A DNA stretch of 64,000 bases, taken from Aurelia coerulea (Eukaryota > Cnidaria > Scyphozoa > Semaeostomeae > Ulmaridae). A program made the translations under genes and the position numbers. The notes below the pieces were generated by a model. It made no database searches. It worked only from the letters and a program-made list of their open reading frames with translations, and was not told the DNA's origin. Positions 40,911-52,200 of this stretch are shown piece by piece (position 1 is the stretch's first letter; every line of letters starts with the position of its first letter). The DNA is taken from NCBI GenBank assembly GCA_039566865.1, contig CM076943.1:12758001-12822000 (forward strand). The letters run 5' to 3'.

Positions 40911-41650
40911 CGTATTCCATTCACTTACACATGGCTTTTGCAGGTTGCCACGCAGTGGTGGTGGCAATAGCTTACTTTCTGAAAATCACTTACTTTAAGT
41001 AAGGGATAATTTTCTGGGGTCAAAAATTTCGACACTGGGGGGGCAAAGTCTAGGGATCGGGGGGCAATTGCCCCCCCAGTTTTAATGTTAAAAAAGGCCC
41101 TGGAGTTTCTGGCCGGCCATACCATTCCATAGGATACCTTTTTCTCTGACTTCCTAGTTGATGAAAAAACCCCTAATCATGGAAAGTTTTGAAGGTAACC
41201 CCCTTTAAAGGAGTATCACTGAGCCCTAAAGAAATCTGTACTGTACAAACACTGTTTCTAAGAGAAAGGTTTGGGATTTTGGCACTTTATTACGATTCAC
41301 TTGTACTGATATCTCTTCTCTTTGTTGGGAACAGTAGAATTCCACGAAACTTGGGTATGAAACTTGGGCCAGGTGAATTTTGACTTTTATTTTAGGGCCC
41401 CGAGTCCACCAGCTAGCATTTCACTGTTTTTGGGTTGGAATATTTTCTGAAGAAAAATACGCCGATTTTCCTAACATTCTACAAAAACTTTCATAAAAAG
41501 GAATATGGCTATAAGTGCAATTTTCTGAAGGAGATCTTTATCGGGAGGCCATGAATCAAACCGCGAATGAAACTAATTCAAACAAACATAAGATGCTACT
41601 GATGGGTAATTAATTATTGGAATTTTCCCACACTGGGATTATGAATGGAA
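40911..41650. other. no gene seen
   Basis: Intergenic. Contains an inverted G/C-run pair near 41038-41080 (GGGGGGGCAAAGTC / CAATTGCCCCCCC). No supported ORF. Confidence 0.45.
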
Positions 41651-41873
41651 TTAGCTGCAGAGAATCGCTGTTTGAAAGCCGTCGATTAAAACAAATATTT
41701 GTAGCCTTGGTCAGGTAGGAAAAATTATTGTCTATATCTGGTCACGTGGCGGAAAATTTATTTTAGCTGCAGAGAATCGCTGTTTGAAAGCCGTCGATTA
41801 AAAAAATATTTGTAGCCTTGGTCAGGTAGGAAAAATTATTGTCCATATCTGGTCACGTGGCGGAAAATTTATT
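41651..41873 (+). repeat. tandem duplication, two copies of a 112-bp unit
   Basis: TTAGCTGCAGAGAATCGCTG... at 41651-41762 is repeated at 41763-41873 with one substitution (TCTATATC versus TCCATATC) and a one-base difference in an A run. Near-identity means a recent local duplication. Confidence 0.92.
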
Positions 41874-42930
41874 GAATGTATTCATTTGCGATTGAGATGT
41901 TCCTGCCATGTGACCATATCAATTAATGGTTAGGGCAAATGAATCCCATTACATGCGGAATTTTGCATGGAGTACCAAGCTGAAGAACCTTCGAGGATAC
42001 CAAGCCAAATTTCGAAAAGGAAAGTTGACTTTAAGAGAGAGAGAAGAAAGTAGGCAAGTTTCTTATTTGACATCTCTTTGCTTCGCTAACCCTGTCATAC
42101 ATCCAATGGGATAATGTTTATTTGGGGGTCATCTACTAAAGACTTGTCGTCCCCGTTAAGATCTGCCTCCCATTCCTGCTAAACTTTTTTGCCTCCGGTG
42201 AAGGTTGCCGAGTTTCCATAGGCCCGCAAATATTGTTGCTAGAATCTGAATGTTTAGAGGGGGGGGGGGGGGTTGCTGTATATTTTGTTAGTATGAAAGA
42301 ATGTCGACTGCATTCAGGGACGTAAGAATCATCTCATTAGGAATGCATAGGAAGAAGTGCTCCAATCGAAATTGTATGGGCGGAAGAAGACTTCAAAATG
42401 GGCAGGATTTTAATTTTTGCATCAAGCACCTCTGTCCCAGAGTACCCCCCTGGGACATGAAAGGATTGATTTCCCGGTTATACATCGAAAAGATTGATTG
42501 TCCAAATTCAATGATTTATTGTTATCTTACAATGGAGTAGTGTTAAATTGACAATGGTTGACAAAAGAAGAAAGCTAATTGGATAAACGGCTTCATGCCT
42601 TATATATATAGATTGGGCTATTAGTATACCTGGTACCCAGGGTACAAAAATTGGTTCTATGTGATGGAAACTAATGTCTATTTTATTCCAAGGGATGCAA
42701 CTACAATGTCATTTACCTTCAAGAGCGCCAATTAATCATTATTTAGACGATATGGCTGACTTTCCAAAAAGTGTTACAATTGACCCCGGTCTTTTACCAC
42801 ATTATAAATCAATTAAATAGCTTGATCATCATACTATCATCCCATTCGTTGGCAATGTTTTTTCCCTTGGATTGCGCTTTTGAATTCTCGGACGAGAGGG
42901 TTGCTGTATCAATTTCATTGAAATGTACTC
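41874..42930. other. no gene seen; long G run
   Basis: Intergenic. A run of about 16 G near 42259-42274 is not paired with a C run nearby, unlike the G-run elements. Confidence 0.45.
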
Positions 42931-43373
42931 CATCCCCGGGGGGGGGGGGGTACTTGATTTACGAAAATACGGGGACGTGCCGCTGGAAAATCTGAAAAGG
43001 CACCCTGTCCCGGAGTAAAATTCCCGAAAATGATACCCTGTCCCGGAGTAAAACTTTAAAAACAATACCCTATTCTTGGGTTTCTTCATACAAAATTGTA
43101 GCCTTCCCTGGGAATTTGATAAAAATTTGATCGAAATCTATCAGAAAATGCGGAAATGTTGCCATCCAAACGATTTAAATCATATTCGCGGAGTGCAAAT
43201 GGCTTAAAACGACGATACGTAGTCAATTATACAAAATATGGACCCTGTCATGGAGCCGACCATACAAAAGTGATACCCTGTCCCGGAGTAGGAGTCCTGA
43301 AAATGATACCCTGTTCGGCGGCACGTCCCCGTACTGAAAAATATATGAGTACCCCCCCCCCCCGGGACTCCAT
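42931..43373. mobile_element. G-run inverted-repeat element with ACCCTGTCCCGG array
   Basis: Left: TCCCCGGGGGGGGGGGG then TACTTGAT and ACGGGGACGTGCCGC. Right: the inverse GCGGCACGTCCCCGTACT ... CCCCCCCCCCCGGGA. Inside, ~33-bp units built on TACCCTGTCCCGGAGTA repeat in both halves. Overlapping ORFs on both strands (42829-43089, 43204-43470) derive from the array. Confidence 0.82.
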
Positions 43374-43552
43374 CCCTTACACAAGCTCCTTGATCTTGTT
43401 CAATGAGATAGTGATTGATGCAAGTGATTCTAAATTGCTTGGCGACGTTTCGAACTTTTTGGTTGAACATCTCGATTTGCAGTTCACATGGTTTCCCAAA
43501 CGTGGTAAGTCCAAGGAAACAAAGATTTCGGCATTGGGATATTTTCTTTGGC

Positions 43553-43741
43553 CAATAGACCTTTTAGCTATTCTACAAAAGAGCCTGGATCGAGCGTTAC
43601 TTTTTATACATTTTTATACGGGAGGTTCGATCGAGTGCCGTTAGAGCTTCTATCACCATTGTGCACATTCGAAAATTCTACAAAATGTAGCAAAATATCG
43701 TTCGATTCTGATTCCTTTCAGAATAGCTAAAAGGTCTATTG
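43553..43741. mobile_element. short MITE with perfect 22-bp terminal inverted repeats
   Basis: CAATAGACCTTTTAGCTATT (continuing CT) at 43553 is exactly mirrored at the right end (AGAATAGCTAAAAGGTCTAT then TG, to 43741). 189 bp in total. A truncated inverted relative lies at 61297-61426. Confidence 0.88.
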
Positions 43742-43796
43742 TATGAGGGATTTCATATTTCATTAACACAATTTTCTATATTTCCTTGCCTTGAAT

Positions 43797-43890
43797 CCTG
43801 CTGAAACTCTGAATACTCAAAATCTGACAATTTTAAGAAACTTTCAGTACTTGCCCAAATTCTTAGTTTCTTAGACATACATGTATAAAC
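43797..43890 (-). repeat. fragment of the TATAAGAAAC MITE family
   Basis: CTGAAACTCTGAATACTCAA AATCTGACAA and TTCTTAGTTTCTTAGAC match, inverted, the block at 3570-3650 and, in direct orientation, 52316-52418. Confidence 0.6.
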
Positions 43891-43897
43891 CAAATTT

Positions 43898-44502
43898 AAA
43901 GGAAAAGTCCGGGGTTGGTATGATTGACGATAAAATACAAGATACTACTGCTTTACTGCTATGAATGATGTATGATACTGTTTACGACTTTTTTTCGCCT
44001 TATCCCTGTGAAATTACGTATTCAAATAAGCAATTTGAGCGAAGTGACGTCATATCGCGCAAACAAAAACGAGGCTGTGTGGTTGTTTTTTGCCTCTTTA
44101 TCGTAGAAAGCCTCTTTATCTATGCCTCTTAAGCCAAGAACAGGACGCTATGGAGGAGCATAGTGAAGCAAGTCGTTGATTCTGTCTATTCTTGTTGATC
44201 GTCGATAAAGAACCATCTTTAATCCAGACCAACAAGAGAAAAGACAAAGAGAGAGAGAGAGAGATCATGTTCTCATGCCATTTTCAATGCATGAGCACAC
44301 GATAAAGCGGCTAGCAGCGATTACTCATACAGCCTCGTTTTCGCTTGCGCGATATGACGTCACTTCGCTCAAATTGCTTATTTGAATACGTAATTTCACA
44401 GGGATTAGGCGAAAAATAGTGGTAAAAAGTATCATACATCATTTATAGCAGTATTATCTTGTATTTTATCATCAATCATACCAATCCCGGACTTGTCCTT
44501 TA
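43898..44502. mobile_element. MITE with ~165-bp terminal inverted repeats
   Basis: The left end TAAAGGAAAAGTCCGGGGTT is mirrored by the right end, whose reverse complement reads TAAAGGACAAGTCCGGGATT. The arms stay alignable inward through GATACAAGATAATAC-like text, CCTGTGAAATTACGTATTCA and GCGAAGTGACGTCATATCGC. The unpaired centre is about 270 bp and includes an (AG)n run near 44249. No transposase. Confidence 0.85.
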
Positions 44503-45287
44503 ATTTCATTTGTAATTTCCAACGTTATCTAGAAAGTGACATCATGGACCAGTTGAAATGAACCTTGGGATCATGGACCAGTCGAAATGATCATATAGAA
44601 GGAAATATTTATTTGATGGAAATTGGCAATACTAAAAGAAATTGAAGATGCCATTACTTGTTGAGGATACCGAGGATTGCCCCTTTTGTCTGAACCTTTT
44701 GTTATGCTGGTAAAGTTCAAAGCAGATCAACACACTGGGAAACCTATTACCATGCGCGAGAATTTCTTTGTTTCCTTTCTAATTCTTGTTTGGATTGTGG
44801 CCGGATTATGCGTCCACATTTTTACCACAAAACCAAACATGCCCTCTGCGCATGATCACAGGTTTCCTTTTTGGGGGATAACCGTTGCTTTGAACTTTGA
44901 GGATTCGTATCCCCAACAATTACAGGATAACAAAACAACCCTGCGGTGGAATCTTGAAATTGGAATCTGGAATGTGAGTGGTATGACGTCAGACGCGAAA
45001 TTCTTACACAAAGTATCTCACGACATCTTGACGATTTCCAAATGAAAGCAGTTCCGTTCAGCCGTTTGCTATGCTTTGAGGTAGCGTTTGGGTGATTTAC
45101 ATCACCAGAAATTGTTATTTTTCAAAGAAACCTCGTTGATGAAGACATAAAGTCATCATTTGTTCATCTGCAGTGATGCTGGAATGTGAAAGGTACGCCG
45201 AGATGACCTTTTGAAGAAGTAACACGCTTGTGTTTACGGTTTAGGCTTGTTTAGGCCCATTCAGGCCCACCGCATATCTCAACAAGT
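44503..45287. other. 5' flank of the USP35/38 gene
   Basis: One 122-codon ORF (44677-45045) has a hydrophobic segment (FFVSFLILVWIVAGLCVHIF) but no recognised family and no splice context, so I do not call it a gene. The last ~100 bases before the ATG are GC-richer (AGGCCCATTCAGGCCCACCG) and may hold the promoter. I see no TATA box. Confidence 0.4.
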
Positions 45288-46226
45288 ATGGATAAGATTT
45301 TGGAAGGAACGCTTGGTTCCAATCATCCAGATGAATTGAAAATGGCTTTAGCAGAAAAAATTATTCAGTCTGCTGCAACCATTGAGGATGAAAGTGTTAT
45401 CTTTAACGTTTTAAAATGTTGCACAGACACGATCTTGAACAGCCAGTCTGATTTCAATGTCACAATGACAAAGCGAATTTTGAATGGTTGGGCAAGAGTA
45501 CATTGGGATTTGGCTGGCAAAGTTCTATCTGAAGAGTTGGATACACGCTTAAGCATTGATTTAATTGAAAACCAGGAACTGTCAAAAGAGAAGACGAAGT
45601 TTCTCGAGTTTGTGTTGCTCCTGATGTCGATTTTGCGGAGTGCAAATGGTGACAATGCCACAGGCAATGTGTTGAATAAAATTGTGTCATGTTTTCTCCA
45701 GGAAAACGACGTTCAGATATCATGCTTGATGGCTGAGATTATACTGCGTAATTGGAATTTATGTTGTACTGAGAACAGAGAGGGTGAACTAATACTAAAA
45801 GTTATAGATTTGCTGCGATCATATAGTTTAAAATGTGAAGAGATCACAAAGCAAGTGCATCAAGTAAACACAATAAGTGCGTTCTTTTCTAAAATAATTG
45901 AAACTGATTCCAAATTTGCTCAATTTGCCTTGGCAGAAATATTTAATGCCATTTCACAAGACATTCTACCAGCAAGTATAACACTGACTCCTTTGTTATG
46001 CTGCATGCCTTCTGATTATGCAGTGTTTGCTGCAGAGTCAATCTGCAAAAATCCAAAGATAAAGGATCAAAATGTTGAGCTGGTTCTTTGCAAGATGATA
46101 GATTGGCTTGCATGGCCTGACTGTAGAAAACTTGATGTATGGATTGTAACAATATGCAAAGCATTAGTTGCTGATGGAGGAAGACATAGATTGATAGCTG
46201 CTGTTATTAAGAAGAAAGCAGTTGTG
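45288..46226 (+). CDS. USP35/38 exon 1
   Basis: 313 codons from ATG (context CAACAAGTATGG) to the donor GTTGTG|gtgagtg, phase 0. Encodes the helical N-terminal scaffold. Residues near the end (CKMIDWLAWP...DVWIVTICKALVA) match the family's CRMIDWLSWP...DTWVIALLKGLAA closely. The open frame extends only 12 codons past the donor, into a G run of repeat origin. Confidence 0.92.
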
Positions 46227-49200
46227 GTGAGTGAAATACAACCCGGGGGGGGGGGTACATAACATATTTATGGTACGGGTATGTGCCGCCCATATGGGTG
46301 GGTTTTTGGGCCCAAAATTATCCAAACAAGGGTCCTTTTTCGGTAGATTCTCTATAGATTTCAAATCGTAAGGTCTTGTTGCCCTCAATCCAAAAATGTA
46401 AAATTATCATCGGACTCAGTTGAAATCAAATGGAAACTCTTTGTGATGTTCATCAAAAAATGTGACTTCCGGTCAAAATTTGAACATGTATCAGGTGAAA
46501 TCCAATTCGGACAGGTTTCAAAACCAAATCAGTGTTCAGAAGTTTGACAAAATGTTTTCTTCGCTTTTTTGGACATAGGGACCTGTCTATGTTATGAACA
46601 TTGGATTGCGTTTAGTTTTTTTGGAATGGAAATCTTTGGTAGATGTTTGCCCTGTGTATAGTTGATCAAATGAGAGTAGTGCCATTTTTTTCTTGTCAAC
46701 TTGCTCACTATTTATCTCTTCTCCATTACCAGAAATTCTTTTGCAATCAGATTTTGCAGAGAGTAGAAATATGACAGGAATGACATTTATCAAGTGTGGA
46801 CACTGACTGTTGATTAAACCTTATTTCCTTTCATGTGATTATCTTATTTCTATCAACTATTCACATCTTCATTTCAGGTTTTCAACCATTTGTTTTCATC
46901 AGTATCACGTGAAAATGCATTGTCAGTGTTTTCATACATGATGCTTCTGTACCAACATAGTCCAGAGATATTCCACTTGGTAAGATGCTATTTACAGTAT
47001 ACAGTATTGATTTAATTTAAGGTCACTGTACCCCTTCAGTGACCACTACTCTTGGTGTTTTCTCTCTGAATTGTTACACATGCAACATAGTATAAGGTAC
47101 AGTATACATTATCCAGTTTGTCTTTAAATGTAGAGTATTTACATATGAGCCAAAATAATACAAATATCCAATAACTGCGCCCTAGGTATACACCCGAAAA
47201 TGCACAAATCAGGCCTGCCCCCTTTTGTAACATCCATGTACCCCCAGATAAGTTTCATTTAAAACCCATAGTAACCTCGCAATGAAATTTTTGCATTCTC
47301 AGCACGGTTTAATCTAGCAAGGCATTTCTCCGGCTTCCTTTGCATGTCTTTAAGCTTCAGAATGATTAATGAAACAATTTTCCCATTTGCCCGTTGCCTT
47401 GTTTTGAGATTCATTCAAATGTTAAGTTTGGAGCATGCAATTTTCTCAAAACTAAGACACACTTGGTCCTCCTATGCTATTTCTCTATGTCTGCCAAATC
47501 TCAGCCAATTACGTCAAGCAGTTGGGAACAGGGAACTGTATGAAGACTCATCATTTGCTGAAAAATTGATTTTGCAAAGGGCTGAAATAGTTTCTTGGTG
47601 TAAAACTCCACTGTTGTCAATGCTTGACATTGATCTGACCACAGGCTAAACAAAATTACTCAATGTTAATCCTTACTGTAGGTATGGGCATCAAGACCAC
47701 CAAATCCTATTTCACAGGAAATCAAGGGCACTTGAAACCTTTAACCTTTGGTCATCTAATTTTCCTCCTAATGTAAAGAGCATTTTCCTAACTGGGAATA
47801 CCTTGCTTTAAATTACTTATAATTCACTGAAAAATAAAGGAACTTCCTCAAAATTTGCAGAAATCCTAGGCAGATGTGTGCTATCTAAATATAAAAAAGT
47901 CCACCAATTGATTGGATAACATTTTTTATCATCTTGAAGGTATTACAGTAATCTTTAGTGTGGAGCAATTCTGGCAGAAATCCTGAAAATCATAGCATGC
48001 TAACATTATTTTCTTGCCTGAGAACATTTTGAATTCTTACAGAGTTTTTATTTAGAAATCCTTATGATATTTCTTAACTCGCAAGAGTTCCTATCAGGAT
48101 GTGACAAATTCTTTTGATGGTTTTGAAATAGAAAACAAGAGGAAATGATATTAAGATATTCAAAATTGTCTCTTTTTCTTCTTGTTCAGGACCTCTTTTC
48201 TGTCTGAAGACTGTAAATCATTGAAATTTGTTACCATAATCAGCTAAAAATATATCCAAGTGTATATCATATACCATGTGGGGTACATAACATGTTGAGG
48301 GTACAGATATAAGCCACGCATATGGGTGGGTTTTGTCCCAAAATTCTCTAGACAAGGGTCCCTTTTCTCAGCAAATTTTCCTTAAACGAGTTGGCTGAAG
48401 TCTGCAAACACTAGTTTAAAATGGGCAGTTTTTTTGTTAGAATTAATCATAAAAGTGGGTACATAGGCAAATTTGTAGAGTTTGAAGTGGTTAGCTTTCT
48501 GAAAAGCTGGTGGCACACCCCTGCCATCCCCATGTCATGCACCCCCAAGGCCATATAAATAATATTATCTTTGCAATTGAAGCTTGCTCCAAGGATGCCA
48601 TCTCTGTTTATTCAAATTGAAAGAGATTCAAATGGCTTGGCAAAGCACCACCCCTTTTCCATCCCCATGTCATGTACCCCCAAGGCCATATACATAATAT
48701 TGTCTTTTGCAATTGAAGCTTGCTCCAAGGATGCCATCTCTGTTTATTCAAATTGAAAGAGATTCAAATGGTTTGGCAAAGCACATGGCACTGAAGACAT
48801 TAGCAGAGCTTGTTCACACTTTGATGTATAAGTTTCCTGGGTATCCTGATATCTACACTTCCCTTGCTGGTGCTTTGGAGGTAATTAGCTAACTTACTGT
48901 AAATGATAAAATGAAGTGCTCTGGAAGCGCTATTTTCCTTGGGTCGTAACTGTTTAGTGGAAGAGACTTTAAATGAACAACCCTTTGTCAAATGATTGAA
49001 GTTTCACCATAGTGATTTCAATTTCTTATCCATCATGTGGTGTCAAACATTTACAGGCCTTATGCAGAGCAATAAAATTCTCGAAAATTCTTAGAATGTG
49101 TATGATGCTAATTTGTATCTTCTGCACACAATTTGTTTTTACTTTCTTCAGTTGTTTTTATTTTACTTTCAAGGTGTATCCAAAGCCAACAGAGGTAGAC

Positions 49201-52200
49201 ATGAACAGATGGCTGGAAAGTAGCGGTCACGTGGGTGCAGATGTATCAATATCTCCTCAAAAAGATTTTGCATTCATCAAGAAACAGATTCCAGGCAAAA
49301 CTGGTTTGAATAATCTTGGTAATACTTGCTATATGAACAGTGTCATTCAAGCTTTATGTATGCTGAAAAAGTAAGCATTTCTTTGGTTAAATATATTTCT
49401 TATTTAATTTTTTCAATTTAGCATGCAATAGCTTGTGGGAGCTCGGATTGGCAGCGCAAGCCTTTTTAATGCGCAAGAGCATATGAGCACCACTTGCTGC
49501 AGGCACAACATGTCATCAAAACATTAATTGCTGTGCCTTTACTGTACTCACAGTGATTTGACTTGAGACACAGTTTTGATGATTAGGATGATGGCGATGA
49601 TGATGGTGATGGTAATGATTATGATTTGGTATTTGTTGCGTTTTTATGCAATTATTCAAGAGTTTTATGCAATTATTCTGAAATGTACATCAGGTATTTT
49701 GGCCATTGTTAATATATTCTTGTCATATTGTTTTCAGCTTCTGTGGGCAGCTTCTTTCAACCCAACTCGCAAAACAAGCAGATCCGATTACTTGGAGTCT
49801 CCAAAAATTGTTTGCATTTCTGCTTCTCTCAGAGGTACTAATTGCATATCATGCTGGGGGCGACCAACCTACTTAGTCCTGCAAAATGAGCAAATATTGT
49901 TTGCCAGATATTTGAGATTCGTTTGCCAACCAATATTTCTCCATTTAGCCATGTCGGACAAGCAGAAGTCACAGAAGGTGTCATGCAAAGTTCTGTAAGA
50001 CTTTAAGATAAAATGGCAGGGCACACTTCTGTTTCATTGCTGAGACAAATAATGCTTGCCTAGCAGATGTTTGCGAGATGACCAAACGGAAAAACAGTTT
50101 GCTTGGCAAACAAATGGCAAATATTGTTTGTTTATTTCTTTCTTTCTTTCGCCAGGGATTTACACCTTAGAATTCTACACACTTCAGTAACGATAGCGGA
50201 ATTACATACATCTCAATGCTCAATTTTGGATACGAACTGTTTGCTATAACGATGCTTTATGATGGCACAGATATCTTTGCTATTGATTATTTTTTGTAAT
50301 GTCCTTTTAAATCAAGAAAACACCGAATCACCTAGCAAAAATCTTGAGGCTCTCATTTTCAAAAGATGTTTCAGTGCTATTTAGGCCATCTTTTAGAAAG
50401 AAAACAAAACAAATGGCAAGTTTGTGGGGCTGTTCATTTTTGAAAGATGCATGATACTATTCGTTATGTGAAATAGATCACTTCGTGAATTGAAGCATTA
50501 TCATGACGTAGTTTTTTCGGCTCGACGACTCGACGACATACACTTACCTCACATAAGTATTGCACCACCTTACCCAAAATGGCGCCTAAAAGTGTCTTTC
50601 AGCCCAACCAACAAAATTTGCATAACAAAAACATCAGCATTGAAGGGTTTTTCTACCGGGTGTTATGGTGGGAAAAGAATTGTTAATTCGTTTGCTTTTC
50701 ATTCATAAGTAAAATGAAACGTTATTTTGTTGGTTTCTTTGATAAATTAGCAAAAACCTCCGGACAACACTACACAAGATTTTGGCAGTATAGCTGGAGG
50801 AGTAGGCCAAAACAAAATGAGAAACGGATAGATATCTGGGGGCAAAGAAAACAAAATTTAGTATTTTCAAATTAGGATTCTTCAAACTTTATCCTCACGA
50901 TAAAATTTTTCCACTTTGACTTTGATAAAAGAAGAAGTTTCAAATAAATAACAAAGCCTTCATTCAATGTAGCTGAACTTGAATTTCTCTAAGAAGGAGT
51001 CACGTTAAAAAAACATGCTCCAGTCACTTGTTAAATTTCAAAATTATCTTCGAACTAAATTAAACCGTAGCGATTTCGTTGAGCACATCAAAATCCATAT
51101 ATTTAAGTGTCAACCACCTGCCTAAAGTCTTCCAGGAAGCAAAATTAATGTTAATGTGATAAAAGTGATATCAAAGATATTCTTACACTAATATAATATA
51201 TAAATGATTTAAGTACCAAAAATAGCTAAGATGTTTAAAACACATCTTTTTGTGTTTTAAACATCTTAGCTATTTTTGGTACTTAAATCATTTATATATT
51301 ATATTACTGTTCAATTACATAGTACCACACGCAACGAACATATTTTTAAAGATATTCTTACCTTGGAAAACATAGATATAAAATGCAAAACGAGGCTGAC
51401 CGGAAACGCTCTTCCTTCCCGTCTTGCGCAAGATGGCGTCTGCGCCTGCAAGCTACGGCTGCGCAGTTGATGCCCCGATCTCATGGGCGGCCGCCATTGA
51501 ACGTCATGAAAACATTTGGAGCGACGAGGCAGGCCCCGAACGACAGCAAAGCTGTCTTGGAGAGCCGAAATTCCTCCGAGAAGATGCATTTTTACGCCAA
51601 GGAAAAACCCAAGAAATGACGGGAATTTGACACAAAAAATCGTATCAGAAAAAACTCTTTTGCAGAAAAACTGGCCCCTGCCCCAAAAAAAGTCTTGGTG
51701 GAGTGAAATTACAGAATGCAATAAACATGGCGCACCAGGTGAGTTTCCCAGGAAAATTTGCAAAGTTTGCCAAAAATCGTCTTAGTTTGTGCAAGTGACG
51801 ACCGGGAGAAATTTCTACAGAATGGCTACTTTGACGTCAAACACACACGATTTTAATCTGTTGTGATTTAAAGTCGAGTGCAGACGTCCAGAGAATGGTG
51901 AAATATGTTAGATGTCGATTTCCATTTCGTCATTGCCCCTCGTCATCTGGTACAAACATGCCATACAAAAATTTGTTGTCTCCAATTTTAATGCTTTGAC
52001 ACCATGCCCAGAACATATCTGCCTTTCTGTTATAAAAGAAAAAAATTCCTACCCTGCCCCAAAAGCAGACTGGTAAATTTGCAAAATGAATATATCAGTG
52101 ATTGGTGGTCTACACTTCGATTCTTTGGGAAAATTTGCAAAGTACCGTTTTTTTGCAATTCAAAAATCGACTTTTTGAGCCATTGCTTAGGCCCATTTGA

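Noticed and set aside
44677..45045. 122-codon ORF with a hydrophobic segment upstream of the USP gene
   Set aside because: No recognised family, no signal for splicing or polyadenylation, and near a MITE. Not enough to call a gene.
49576..49998. 140-codon ORF over USP exon 5
   Set aside because: A different frame carries the conserved LFAFL block with correct splice phases. The long ORF has no family match.
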